Source: Neoarius graeffei (lineage: Eukaryota; Chordata; Actinopteri; Siluriformes; Ariidae). Taken from it: a stretch of 64,000 nt of DNA. Under the pieces are notes generated by a model. That model was not told the DNA's origin, searched no databases, and saw only the letters and a program-made list of their open reading frames with translations. Location: contig NC_083587.1 in NCBI RefSeq assembly GCF_027579695.1, positions 36,943,232 to 37,007,231 of the forward strand. The letters run 5' to 3'. Shown piece after piece: positions 1 to 21,181 of this stretch (its first letter is position 1; each line of letters begins with the position of its first letter). Both the position numbers and the translations under genes were made by a program.

Positions 1-390
1 ATCGAAAACTTTCCTGGTTACTGCCCCCTGGTCCTGTGGCATGGGTGTTTATTTAGCTACATTATTCCAGACAACAGAACGTGTTGCCATGCAACAATAA
101 AATAAACATTAACTGGTGCGAATGTTCTTTGTCTAGCAGCTAGCAGCAGTAATGCCGCAGCAATTATGCCGAAAAGAAAATGTACCTTTTTCCAAAGATT
201 TACAGGGCACCTACCCCTTCCTCCGAGAGGTGCAGAACAATGCGCGCGAAGCCGACTGCACACACTGTAAGTGCTTTGTTCTTGTACTGAGTTGGGTAGC
301 CTGTGTTGCAAATGCTGTGCGCTCCTGTGGGGGCTTTCCTCGGGCTGTCGCCCCTCTCCTCCTTTATTGCTGTTTTGTTTGAGTGTATAT

Positions 391-886
391 TTACGGAAGC
401 CGCGATGCCTTTCATATAATCTTTTTTTATTCACCTTGTTATCCCGAGATAACGACATAATTAATTCAGGATCTCGAGAAAACAACACAACTAATTCGAG
501 ATCTCGAGAAAACAAAACCGTTATTCCGAGATCTCGAGAAAACAAAACAATTATTTCATGATCTCAGCTGGATCACTGTATCCACTGATTATTCCAGACA
601 TTCTAATGACCAAAGTTGCGTCTATACAGAATGAGAAATAGCCCCAAAGTCAGCATATCACAAGTCTCTTGGCGCACCTGAATGAACCATTTCTCAGCTG
701 TTTACTTGAGATCATGAAATAATTGTTTTGTTTTCTCGAGATCACGGAATAACGGTTTTGTTTTCTCGAGATCTCGAATTAGTTGTGTTGTTTTCTCGAG
801 ATCCTGAATTAATTATGTCGTTATCTCGGGATAACAAGGTGAATAAAAAAAAGGATTATATGAAGGGCCTCTCTCGGCTTCCGTAG
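391..886. mobile_element. Foldback MITE with TACGGAAGCC termini, Mutator-like
   Basis: Terminal inverted repeats TACGGAAGCC / GGCTTCCGTA flank arms of about 180 bp built from CTCGAG-containing 30-bp-like units that are inverted copies of each other (about 394-565 against 705-883). A 9-bp direct repeat GTGTATATT flanks the element on both sides. Long TIRs and a 9-bp duplication fit a Mutator-type non-autonomous element; the family is inferred. No transposase is present. A related element lies at 52304-53272. Confidence 0.75.
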
Positions 887-2520
887 TGTATATTCTCAAA
901 TCACTTGTCTCTTTTTTGTTTCTGTTTAACATACCATTCTGACAGTTTGGCCATATTGCTGTGTTGAACAGCTTGTTGCAGCTTCCATTAAAGTGTTCAC
1001 TTTTGTACACATCTTCTTGCTTTATTCATTCAGTTGTGGGGAATGGTTAGTAAGGTTGAGTCTGACCTAGGCTATGTTGAGGTCACATATCTACTTTAAG
1101 TTCATGCTATAGTGCATACAATTTTAGAGATATAGCCTACATGTGCATATGCGTTCTTCTTGGTGTTCTCACAAACAGGTGAAATAAATCAGTTTAAATT
1201 TGGCCTATGGACATAGCCTGGCCTATTCTCAGCCATTACAAAATCTGTTGTCTGACCATAATTTAACTGATCTGTATAGCACTATGCTACTAGATAACAA
1301 AATGCCTGCTTGTTTTATTTCATGTGAGATGTTGATAAATGTGAGCTTCAGCAAAATGATAAGAGCACCTCTCTGAGTGTCATGTTTACGTAAAAAAAAA
1401 GGTGTGCGTGCACGAGCATGGTCGCGCGTAAAAGTGTCCCGGTTTCAGACTAGGGAAATCTGGTCACCCTAACCAGAGTACCCTAAAAATCTCAATACAG
1501 CCTGTAACCAGAGCTCAGGATCGAACCAGGAACCCTAGAACTGTGAGTTGGAAAGATCCCTCACTGTGCCAGTCAATATTAGATCATGCTCTTAAAATAA
1601 ATCTGTACTGAGGGGTCCAGGGAATGTTTTTATAGTTCCATGGGTCCCTGGCAGTAGAACCAGGACTTCTATTTAAAGTTTTATAGTAACTGGGGTCTAT
1701 TACTAGATTCTTTTAGCTGTATCCTAGTATTGTTTTTATAAATTTTCTATTGTGCCGTTCTGCAGGAAATTCATACTCCATGAAAAAATGAGAGCAAGTT
1801 AAAGTATGTTGACTGAAGTTACATATATCTAGTAATAGTTCCTATTATATGATTATAGTAAAGCTAATATAAGATTATTAAACTTATTCCTTGACAGTTT
1901 TACTAATTTCAAGCTTGAAATTGTCTTGTTCTACTGGCAGGTAATTTTTCTCATTTTAAGCATTTATTTCTAGAAAGAACCAAAAGTAATTGCCCACTGA
2001 AAAAGAAAATGTAAAACTTGAAATGCATAAAAGCTAAAAACTGGGTGAATCTTTTATCTGATTTATAATGATGGTGTAATAAGAAATATTAGACACATTC
2101 ACCCATAGATATTTTCACTTGTTTGGTTATAAGTTTTTGGAGTGTGCTCAAAGAAAATATTAGCAAACACATCATATGTCCTGGTATTTCGGTTGGTTTT
2201 TGAGGCCCCTGTTATATTTGTTCCTGTTTGTGTCTGGAAAAAGAAAGTTTAATCATTATCATCTCACCAGCTCTGTTTTGCTTCAAGGGGCAAAAACAAT
2301 TATGTCCAGCAACAGCGATGTGTATTGTCTGACACTTATTATGTGGTAAATGGATGTAGAGGTCTGTCTTCTGTTCATTAGATCTAATCAGGCAGTCCTA
2401 GAAAAACTGGCCTTGTGCTGGGTTCTGCTGCTCAGTTATAAGCTATTATACTCTTTAAATAGTATATCATCATAATGTATTCAAATCTGTACCACTGCTG
2501 AGACACGACAAACACACACA
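887..2520. other. Unassigned AT-rich sequence
   Basis: No ORF above noise, no splice-supported exon and no recognised repeat. It is probably TMEM108 intron or upstream sequence. Confidence 0.5.
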
Positions 2521-2529
2521 TATCTCTCA

Positions 2530-2903
2530 TCTCATCTCATTATCTGTAGCCGCTTTATCCTTCTACAGGGTCGCAGGCAAGCTGGAGCCTATCCCAGCTG
2601 ACTACGGGCGAAAGGCGGGGTACACCCTGGACAAGTCGCCAGGTCATCACAGGGCTGACACATAGACACAGACAACCATTCACACTCACATTCACACCTA
2701 CGGTCAATTTAGAGTCACCAGTTAACCTAACCTGCATGTCTTTGGACTGTGGGGGAAACCGGAGCACCCGGAGGAAACCCACGCGGACACGGGGAGAACA
2801 TGCAAACTCCACACAGAAAGGCTCTCGCCGGCCACGGGGGCTTGAACCCGGACCTTCTTGCTGTGAGGCGACAGCGCTAACCACTACACCACCGTGCCAC
2901 CCC
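2530..2903 (-). mobile_element. DANA/Mermaid-like SINE, full length
   Basis: Minus-strand copy: read on the minus strand it begins GGGTGGCACGGTGGTGTAG, has the tRNA-like head with B-box-like GGTTCAAGCCC, the conserved block CCCCCACAGTCCAAAGACAT, and ends in the ATGAGATGAGA tail. It is followed on the plus strand by a CA/TA microsatellite. Confidence 0.9.
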
Positions 2904-2948
2904 ACACACACACACACACACACACATATACATATATATATATATATA
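2904..2948. repeat. (CA)n(TA)n microsatellite
   Basis: CA dinucleotides to about 2925, then TA dinucleotides, directly at the head of the SINE. Confidence 0.9.
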
Positions 2949-2959
2949 CTCCTCACAGC

Positions 2960-3600
2960 AAGAACTGGATAGTACAGTGGTAATGCTTACTGACTACGAT
3001 GCAGGAGATCGGGGTTCGAATCCCAGTCGGGGCAAAACATCATCCAGTAAGGGTCCTTAGGCAAGACCCCTCATGATATATCAGCCTACCTCAGGAATGA
3101 GTGAAGACATAACTGATAGTCATACCGGCTCAGACGTCGCCCGGGTCAACAAGGTCTGTGTCAGTTGCTAGGGAACCAGGGCAAACTGATGAGAAATGGG
3201 CTACTGGAACAAGACATCGGTGGACGAGGACAGAAAATACGGATTTGCTGGAATGCTACTATACAAGCAATCCCAGAGAGATACATGCATCGAATGTGGG
3301 ACCATTGGATACTTCGAAACCCACAATCAAGGCTAACAAAGAAACAGCTATTAACCCAGTGTTAATAAGTGTTCATTATTAATGAAATACAACGATGCTA
3401 CGGCAAGGGGGAGCCAGGAAGACAGGTCAGCGGGGAGATGTCATCATCATCATCCCCACAACCAGAGATTGGGTACCAAGCCCCAACAGCTAACAGCCTC
3501 AACACAAGAACTGCTGACCTGAGAAGGAAGATTGTGACCCAACTGGAAACCTGGAGCCCCCGACGAATACCGAAGCTGAGTTTAATAACAATTAAAAGCA
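2960..3600 (+). mobile_element. R4/Dong-like LINE 5' fragment with a tRNA-like head
   Basis: A tRNA-like segment with a perfect B box GGTTCGAATCC (about 3014) precedes a decayed ORF including NGLLEQDIGGRGQKIRICWN and RMWDHWILRNPQSRLTKKQ, which resembles the start of Rex6/Dong-type non-LTR retrotransposon ORFs in fish. Frameshifts and stops break it. The family assignment rests on memory of those ORFs. Confidence 0.5.
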
Positions 3601-4210
3601 TTCATAATGGGAAAGGGTATTTAGTAGAAAATCACACAAAGTGTTGTTCATCAGTAAAAACAATATGAAATCTATAAATATTTTAATTGTAATACTGAAC
3701 TTTAACCCTGACCTGCATAAATAAACATAGCATCACTGTTTGACTGAAAATGAAATTATTAAAATGTAATTACTGTTTGTAAACAAATAATTAGCAATAA
3801 GTACTGAATAGCCATTTGAATGAAAACAAATATGTGGGCTCTGATTTGGTTAAAATATAAATTTATTTTGGCTAGTTTATTTAACTGAAGCCTTCTAATG
3901 TTACAGCCTGAGAAGAAAAATGATGAGGTATGATACCCTGAATCAGGCAAGATGTGATAATCCAATATCGTTTGTAAAATTTGATGAAAGACATAACATT
4001 TTCAACATACCATTCATTTCTGGAATTTACTTTCATTCCTCAAACTAGTTCAGAGCCCTGGCTAACCCAGGTTAATCTTTGCACTTCTTCTAGCAAACAA
4101 AATCATAATATGCATTTAATTCCACAAAGCACACAGTTTTAAATAATACTACTAATCATAATCCAGTACAAAGAATATCAGAAGTACGTGGTATAAAATT
4201 AAGACAACTG
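3601..4210. other. Unassigned AT-rich sequence
   Basis: No gene or recognised repeat; AT-rich with scattered short ORFs. Confidence 0.5.
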
Positions 4211-4336
4211 GCAATACAGCACTGCGATGACCTGGCGACTTGTCCAGGGTGTACCCCGCCTCTCGCCCGTAGTCAGCTGGGATAGGCTCCAGCTTGCCTG
4301 CAACCCTGTAGAACAGGATAAAGCGGCTACAGATAA
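4211..4336 (+). mobile_element. SINE 3' half (DANA/Mermaid-like)
   Basis: Starts inside the SINE at TGATGACCTGGCGACTTG and runs to AGCGGCTACAGATAATGG, where it passes into a GGAT microsatellite. The tRNA head is missing (5' truncated). Confidence 0.88.
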
Positions 4337-4375
4337 TGGATGGATGGATGGATGGATGGATGGATGGATGGATGG
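4337..4375. repeat. (GGAT)n microsatellite
   Basis: About nine ATGG/GGAT units at the tail of the SINE fragment. Confidence 0.9.
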
Positions 4376-4603
4376 GCAATACAGCATAAACCTACTTAAA
4401 AATACTTTAAAAATGCAAATAGTAACTATGTAGTTTTAGTTTCCTACAAAAAAAAAGTGTCCTACTGCACAAGACTGGTGTCTATCGTTGTCAGATGAAT
4501 GTTTCTGAGAATACAGAAATGGATATAGGTAAAGCTGGTAGTATAATTCTGACATAAACTGTGTAAGTAATGTTTGATTTGTGTCAATAATCTTTGGCTG
4601 CGG

Positions 4604-4972
4604 GCGGCACGGTGGTGTAGTGGTTAGCGCTGTCGCCTCACAGCAAGAAGGTCCGGGTTCGAGCCCCGTGGCTGGCGAGGGCCTTTCTGTGCGGAGTTTG
4701 CATGTTCTCCCCGTGTCCGCGTGGGTTTCCTCCGGGTGCTCCGGTTTCTCCCACAGTCCAAAGACATGCAGGTTAGGTTAACTGGTGACTCTAAATTGAC
4801 CGTAGGTGTGAATGTGAGTGTGAATGGTTGTCTGTGTCTATGTGCAGCCCTGTGATGACCTGGCGACTTGTCCAGGGTGTACCCCGCCTTTCGCCCGTAG
4901 TCAGCTGGGATAGGCTCCAGCTTGCCTGCGACCCTGTAGAACAGGATAAAGCAGCTAGAGATGATGAGATGA
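4604..4972 (+). mobile_element. DANA/Mermaid-like SINE with target duplication
   Basis: Full-length copy from GGCGGCACGGTGGTGTAGTG to the GATGAGATGAGAT tail. The 11-bp sequence TCTTTGGCTGC occurs before the head and after the tail, a clear target-site duplication. Confidence 0.93.
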
Positions 4973-4985
4973 GATCTTTGGCTGC

Positions 4986-5897
4986 AGTAATATTAAAAAA
5001 AAAAGTCTCCACCTTCTGCACATGTAAATTTCTTTATTTCTTTACATCTTTTATATCTATTATTTCTGCACACATCAGTGTAATAATATAAGACAACAGT
5101 CTTTTTTTCTAATGCAGTTGCTAGCTAAAGTGCTTCTAATTGGTAAAATGATTTGTCTACCTGCGGGTTGGGAACATGCAATGCACACACCCCTTGTTCC
5201 TATTCTCAGCCTTTAGCTCTGTACATTATTGAATGTACTGCATCTGTTATGCTGTGCATCAGAATGGTAACAAGTCTACCAATCCTGAAATACAGAGAAC
5301 AAATAAACAACAGCAGTGGTGTCTGTGAAAGTGGTACAAGTGCAACACAGAGTGGTAGCGCTGGTTGTCTGTAGTACTGACATTTTTAGCAAAATACACT
5401 CTGTCTGTTGCTTTCATGGCCAGTCATAGATATGGAGAGGTTTTAGAACTAAAGACAAAATAAGACCACTGTCTTTCTCAAAAGATGTGTTTTTGCATTA
5501 AAACACGTTTTCTTTTGACCAACTTAAATGTAGATGTGCTATCTAGGAGTCTGGAGCTGTCAGAAAAGACACCTGCCATTAAATATGACACTGCTGAATT
5601 TAGCACAGCTTGAATATATAGTGTTAAAGATATACAATATGAAATTGTCAAATTTAAATGCTTTAAATGAATATTATGTTCAAAATTTTGATGATTGCAT
5701 TATACTGAAATAAATGCACCCCCTTTATTTTTATTTAATGAGATGACATGGAAGGATCTTTGATATGATTTGTATTCTATAGCCCTTTTCTTTTCTTTCC
5801 TTTTTTTAATCAAAATATTATTGCTTAACTCCTGAGTGGTGCAACATAAAAGTGTATTGTATTATTTGAGAAGGTATTCACCACAGCAGCCCACATA
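4986..5897. other. Unassigned sequence
   Basis: AT-rich; no coding potential and no repeat recognised. Confidence 0.5.
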
Positions 5898-5898
5898 T

Positions 5899-6436
5899 AG
5901 TATCAGTCAAAAGTTTGGACACTCCTACTCATTCATAATTTTTTCTGTATTTTGACTATTTTTTATACTGTAGAACAATACCGAAGACAGAAAAACTATG
6001 AAATAACATATGGAACATATATGGAATTATGTGGTAAACAAAAAAGTGTTTAAAAATATGTTCCATATTTTAGATTCTTCAAAGTAGCCACCGTTTACCT
6101 TGATGAAGCTTTACACTCTATTGGCATTATCTTCATGAGGTAGTCACCTGGAATGCTTTTCAATTAACAGCTGTTCCTGGTCAAAAGTTAATTAGTGCAA
6201 CTTCTTGAGTTCTTAATGCGTTTGAGATAATCAAACAGTAAACAGTAAATAATAAAAATACAGTAATAGCCCTGTTCGACAACTGTAGTAATCCATATGT
6301 CAAGAACCGCTCAACTAAGTAAAGAGAAATGACATCCATAATTACTTCAAGACATGAAGTGTCTTTTAATTAATAAAAATAAAGAAAAAAAACCCCCACT
6401 GAATTAAAGGTGTGCCCAACCTTTTGACTAGTACTG
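5899..6436. mobile_element. Tc1/mariner-type MITE
   Basis: Ends read AGTATCAGTCAAAAGTTTGG and, inverted at the right, CAGTACTAGTCAAAAGGTTG, the terminal type of a common fish Tc1 family, with flanking TA. The 538-bp body has no transposase. Confidence 0.8.
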
Positions 6437-6623
6437 TATATTGGCACAGATCACAGGATACTAGACAAATCCCAAAAACATAGGCATATGGCATATGTTA
6501 TAGTCCCAGAGACATGCATCTCAAAGTCAGAATCTCAACAATGACATGAATAATCAAACCTTTTAATTAAGCATGTACTCTATTGACTATCTGGCCTTAC
6601 CACTTTTTCCCCATTTCCCTCAG

Positions 6624-16113
<9,490 letters not shown>

Positions 16114-16790
16114 GCATGTCACCATTATCAAAGCTTGTCTGTTTCTTTTTTCTTTCTCAATGTTTTTTTTTTTAATAATTTGGTGAACCTTCAGAGACTG
16201 ATATATATATATATAAAAGATATCTAGACATGTTTAAAAAGACAAATGAATAAATTAAGAGCACTCTTGCTGTAAGGGTGAGCCCCCTTGCATATTTTTC
16301 CTGATGTACATTTTCTACAGATGCTTAATTGTGATAAGGGTTTTTATGTCTTTTTTGAATAAAAGCAGTGTGTGTGTGGTTTCTGTGGTGTTCAAGTGGC
16401 TTGGAATATAAAGCAATGCAATGTATGCTGTAAAGATGTGTGTGGTCTTACCCAAAACACTTAAAAACTTAAAGCCTGATGAACTTGAATTGCCTGTGTG
16501 TGTGCAGGGATGCAAAAGCAGATGGCAGTTGGTATGTGCCTGGGTTCAGGGAGGTAATTAAACCTTGTGTTATCAGTGGAAGACATGTAGTAGTTTCGTT
16601 TGTCATGAGATTGAGGACATTTTTAGTTTTTGCCCTTATGAGTCACCAGCGCAGGGACTATTTGAAAAGTCTATAGTCCTGTTGTAGACAGCACTGTGTT
16701 TCTGTGTCCAGTTGCATGTGGCATTTGTGTGTGTGTGTGTCTGTGTACATGATAGATTAGGGATCATATTGTATGTTACATCATCTCTTA
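16114..16790 (+). other. tmem108: Probable TMEM108 3'UTR
   Basis: Non-coding AT-rich sequence after the TMEM108 stop. AATAAA polyadenylation signals occur at 16249-16254 and 16358-16363, with another at 18003-18008 beyond the SINE. Which one is used cannot be decided from sequence alone. Confidence 0.5.
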
Positions 16791-17160
16791 AGGCGGCATG
16801 GTGGTGTAGTGGTTAGCGCTGTCGCCTCACAGCAAGAAGGTCCGGGTTCGAGCCCCGTGGCCGGCGAGGGCCTTTCTGTGTGGAGTTTGCATGTTCTCCC
16901 CGTGTCCGCGTGGGTTTCCTCCGGGTGCTCCGGTTTCCCCCACAGTCCAAAGACATGCAGGTTAGGTTAACTGGTGACTCTAAATTGACCGTAGGTGTGA
17001 ATGTGAGTGTGAATGGTTGTCTGTGTCTATGTGTCAGCCCTGTGATGACCTGGCGACTTGTCCAGGGTGTACCCCGCCTTTCGCCCATAGTCAGCTGGGA
17101 TAGGCTCCAGCTTGCCTGCGACCCTGTAGAACAGGATAAAGCGGCTAGAGATGATATGAG
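16791..17160 (+). mobile_element. DANA/Mermaid-like SINE with target duplication
   Basis: Full-length copy. CATCTCTTAA stands before the head and again after the tail, a target-site duplication. The copy differs little from the others, so it is probably young. Confidence 0.93.
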
Positions 17161-17170
17161 ATCATCTCTT

Positions 17171-18228
17171 AATTAAACATGGATGCCAGTGTTTGAAGTT
17201 GTTCCTACAAATCTCTGCAATTTTTAACACATGATAATATTATCTGGCTTTGTTAAGCTTAACGGTGTTGGGCAATTTTGTATCATTACATGCTTAGCGT
17301 ATTCTTTCTGTTGAGCCATTACACTTTTTTTTTTAATACAGTGGCACTTTTATGAGCTCAGAAAGTGGTGGTAGATGCGTCTCAGATCCCTCATGACAAA
17401 AAAAGCAGTTGTTTTTAAAAAGGATGGGAAAGCTTTAAAGTGTGTGGAAGGAAGAAGCCCTTTTTTGTCTGTGTCTGTCTTTCTGCCTTTAAAATTGTTT
17501 TATTGTGAGCATTGAGGTTTGTCCTATCTTGGACTGCATTATTTTCTGCTGAAAGAATAAGACCAAAAGTTGTCACTCTGTAGTTCTCTGGTGTTTATTG
17601 CTGTATTGTACAATTTTTTGGATGATTATGAGTATAAAACACTGGATGTAATAGAGTAAAAGTATTAGAATAAATGATTAAATCAGAGAAAATATTTTAT
17701 ACTGCAATATTTACTTTGAGCATATGTATGAACATATTGTTATTCAGTCAATCTTTCAGTAAATGTATTACATATTGAGTCAGCTCAGTAACAGTTTCTG
17801 TTGTCATGTACTGATTTTATTGTGTGTGTTTATCTTTTTTTATCTTTTATCATCCTGTTATTTTTATTTTACATTTAGGAAGGATATGTAGGAGGGATAT
17901 TGGGTTTACTGCTGAATGCTTTACAAAGTTATTCGAAGAGGGAATCACATTTTCGACTTATTTTGTATTGTAGCATATACACTGTACTTTTTACTGCTGA
18001 GCAATAAAAGGAAAAATAGTTTATGGCGTTTTGTGTCTCATTTCTGTCCCAAGAGTCATAGCCATTTTCTTATGCATTTGAAATATATACTATTAACCAC
18101 GCTAAAAAACTAGCTTTAACCTCAGATACTGTATCTGATTGCACGTTGCAGAGAGTCTAATAGTTTTTGTACGGCATTCTTGCCATAAGTTTCAGTTTCA
18201 GCAGTTTTAGAACCAATTTACAACCTGG
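17171..18228. other. Unassigned intergenic sequence
   Basis: AT-rich sequence with no exon or repeat recognised. AATAAA at 18003-18008 could be a distal TMEM108 poly(A) signal. Confidence 0.4.
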
Positions 18229-18401
18229 AATTGCAACTCCAAATCAGAAAAAGTTGAGACGGTAAGTTGGAATTAAAATTAAAACCCAAAACAATGATTT
18301 GTAAATAATTTTTAATCTAGATTGCAGTCAAAACAATACAACAGCACATCAATTGATGTTTTACCTCATTATTATTATTATCTCATCTCATTATCTCTAG
18401 C

Positions 18402-18770
18402 TGGGTGGCACGGTGGTGTAGTGGTTAGCGCTGTCGCCTCACAGCAAGAAGGTCCTGGGTTCGAGCCCCGGGGCCGGCGAGGGCCTTTCTGTGTGGAGTT
18501 TGCATGTTCTCCCCGTGTCCGCGTGGGTTTCCTCCGGGTGCTCCGGTTTCCCCCACAGTCCAAAGACATGCAGGTTAGGTTAACTGGTGACTCTAAATTG
18601 AGCGTAGGTGTGAATGTGGGTGTGAATGGTTGTCTGTGTCTATGTGTCAGCCCTGTGATGACCTGGCGACTTGTCCAGGGTGTACCCCGCCTTTCGCCCA
18701 TAGTCAGCTGGGATAGGCTCCAGCTTGCCTGCGACCCTGTAGAAGGATAAAGCGGCTAGAGATAATGAGA
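18402..18770 (+). mobile_element. DANA/Mermaid-like SINE
   Basis: Full-length plus copy from GGGTGGCACGGTGGTGTAGT to the GAGATGAGAT tail, with an ATT microsatellite before it. Confidence 0.92.
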
Positions 18771-18853
18771 TGAGATTATCTCTAGCTGCTTTATCCTTCT
18801 ACAGGGTCGCAGGCAAGCTGGAGCCTATCCCACTACACCACCGTGCCGCCCCA
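18771..18853 (-). mobile_element. Inverted, internally deleted SINE remnant
   Basis: Directly abuts the previous SINE in the opposite orientation: TATCTCTAGCTGCTTTATCC to GGAGCCTATCCC, then a jump to CACTACACCACCGTGCCGCC. Only the two ends are retained, about 83 bp. Confidence 0.85.
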
Positions 18854-18899
18854 TTATTATTATTATCAAAATAAACAGGTATTTCAATTCTGATTCTTA

Positions 18900-19475
18900 T
18901 AACATTTTTTTTTTAAAAGATGGGAAGGTAAAGCATTTACCACTTTGTCATGTTGCCATTCCTCCCCACAACACTTACGTAAAAGATGTTTAGGGACTGA
19001 AGACACCAAGTGATGAAGCGTTTCAGGTGTTATTTTGTCCCATTCTTCCCGTAAACAGGTTTTAAGGTGTGCAACATTTCAAAATGTTTCAAAGTTTGCC
19101 ACACATTCTCTATTTGGGACAGAGGGGACAGGCACCCTCTTCTTCCATAGCCATTCCGTTGTAATATGTGCAGAATGTGGTTTTACATTGTCTTGTTGAA
19201 ATCTCCTTGGAAAAGATGACAACTTGAAGGCAACATATGTTGCTCCAAACCCTCAGTGTACTTTTCTGCATTAACGCTGCCAGCACAGAAGTGTAAATTA
19301 CCTTTCCCAAGGGTACTGACACAACCCCATACCATGACAGACCCTGGCTTTTGGACTTGTTGCTGGTAACCGTCTGGATGGTCCTTTTCGTCTTTGGTCC
19401 AGAGCACATGGCATCCATTTCTTCCAGAAAAGATGTGGAATACTGAAAACCATTCAAGGAATCTAGATGAAATTC
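18900..19475 (-). pseudogene. Tc1-type transposase fragment, minus strand
   Basis: Minus-strand ORFs include QKPGSVMVWGCVSTLGKGNL, then LEQHMLPSSCHLFQGDFNKT, the middle part of the transposase. They parallel the plus-strand copy at 19800-20050, so the two are inverted repeats of each other. Confidence 0.75.
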
Positions 19476-20180
19476 ATTGCATAAAGGGCAAGGGCGCAAG
19501 CCTAATCTGAACACCTGTGATCTCCAATCCCTCAGACGGCACTGCATCAAGAACCATCATTCATCTAAAGCTGATATAACCACATGGGTTTGGAATTACT
19601 CTGTCAAACCTTTGTCATGCACTAGAATATGGAGTTATGTCCACAAATGCCAGTTAAAACTTTACAGTGCAAAAAGGAAGCCTTATGTTCACTGTGTCCT
19701 GAAGCACTGTCAAATTCTCTGGTCTTGGAGGCAACTGGGATGGATCATCACATAGTGGAAATATGTGTATTATGGTAAGATGAATAAATATTGCAGGTCT
19801 TTTTTTGGAAGAATTATACGCTATACACCCATGACCAAAGATGAAAAGGACCATCCAGACTGTTACCAGCAACAAGTCCAAAAGCCAGGGTCTGTCATGG
19901 TATGTCATGTCATGGGTTGTGTCAGTGCCCTTGGGAAAGGTAAGTTACACTTCTGTGATGACAGCATTAATACAGAAAAGTACATTGAGATTTTGGAGCA
20001 ACATATGCTGCCTTCAAGACGACATCTTTTCCAGGGATATTTCAACAAGACAATCTAAAACACATTCTGCACACATTACAAAGGCATGGCTGTGGAAGAA
20101 GAGGGTGCCTGGCCCCAATAGAGAATGTGTGGCGAATTTTGAAAATATGACAACAACGTCCCCATACTGTTGCACACCTT
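19476..20180 (+). pseudogene. Tc1-type transposase fragment, plus strand
   Basis: Runs KGQGRKPNLNTCDLQSLRRH, CQLKLYSAKRKPYVHC, KDEKDHPDCYQQQVQKPGSV, ALGKGKLHFCDDSINTEKYI and LEQHMLPSRRHLFQGYFNKT. Several stops and frameshifts; the catalytic C-terminal part is lost. Confidence 0.8.
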
Positions 20181-20224
20181 AGCTGTACTGTATCAATACA
20201 TTGCAAATTGCTTTGCATTTTGTG

Positions 20225-20662
20225 GGTGGTAGAAATGGGCAACTGGACTTGCTTGAAAATTCTTGAAAACGTTTCACCTCTTGTCCAAAAGGCTTCCTCA
20301 GTTCTAATAGGGAGTATCAGATATCTGACTGATAGGGAGTATCAGATATTTATCCTCTCCTGGATCAGAATCAGAATTCTGATGACCAGCTCATCTAAGG
20401 TGTCATTGTGTCAACGGGCAATCCTTTGATCACCCTAATGACTCGCCGTTCACACCCAGCCTCCAGTGACCCACACCAACATGATGCCTCAATGACACCT
20501 TAGATGAGCTGGTCATCAGAATTCTGATTCTGATCCAGGAGAGGATAAATATCTGATACTCCCTATTAGTCAGACAGAACTGAGGAAGCCTTTTGGACGA
20601 GACGTGAAACGTTTTCAAGAATTTTCAAGCAAGTCCAGTTGCCCATTTCTACCACCCACAGT
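20225..20662. repeat. Large imperfect palindrome
   Basis: The arm 20225-20405 (GTAGAAATGGGCAACTGGAC ... CAGCTCATCTAAGGTGTCAT) reappears inverted at 20493-20662, around a centre near 20450. The arm contains a block about GAAAACGTTTCAC and GGCTTCCTCAG that is common in fish repeats. It may be a foldback element inserted in the Tc1 composite. Confidence 0.85.
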
Positions 20663-21181
20663 TTACTATGACCTGGATGATTGAGAATCTTCACAGACAT
20701 GTTTTGCATTTTATTTCAGTATATAATTATTATTATAATATTATAATACTTAAGTATTAATACTTCATTTAAATATAGTGTGTCACATGCTTTGCAGGAA
20801 CACTGGTATATGACTTACTGATAACACATTGACAGAATTTACAGCCTTATTTGGTGTTTCTAATGTCAATAATGGTACTGTTGACTGTATTTCAATTATT
20901 GCACATCACTATAATAATATAAACACATCAGTATTTATTTGTTTTACCTCATTCCTAGCCCTAAATTGCTCCTATCCCAACTTTTTTTGTGAAATGGGTT
21001 GCAGGCTTGAAATGCAGGAATGGATGTAGATTAACAAATGAAGCTGACCAGACAAAACATGAAATATCTTGGCTTCATACTGTCTGCAATGAAATACAAG
21101 TCAGAGTAAATTTAGAAATCACTGCTTTCTTTTTTTATTTGCTTTTTCCCTACCATCCCAACCTTTTCTGATTTAGGGTTA

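Larger units (their letters stand above)
18229..21181. mobile_element. Composite of inverted Tc1-type transposon copies
   Basis: Outer ends CAAATCAGAAAAAGTTGAGA (about 18240) and, inverted, TAAATCAGAAAAGGTTGGGA (about 21175) are terminal repeats of the family also seen at 10524. Inside are a 3' transposase half on the minus strand (18900-19460), a larger transposase part on the plus strand (19480-20160), a SINE pair and a palindrome. This is two head-to-head decayed copies or a foldback derivative. Confidence 0.7.

Noticed and set aside
57-545. 162-codon minus ORF near the window start
   Set aside because: Its first part is the CTCGAG foldback arm, and the remainder shows no domain.
2555-2956. 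ORFs of 60-155 codons containing GGVVVSAVASQQEGPG or SVNGCLCLCVSPVMTWRLVQ, many loci
   Set aside because: These are all translations of the DANA/Mermaid-like SINE and occur wherever a copy lies.
2985-3040. A tRNA gene with perfect B box
   Set aside because: No convincing cloverleaf acceptor stem by eye; it continues into LINE sequence.
3398-3601. Short minus ORF with poly-Asp
   Set aside because: Comes from an ATC repeat in the LINE-like fragment; no support as a gene.
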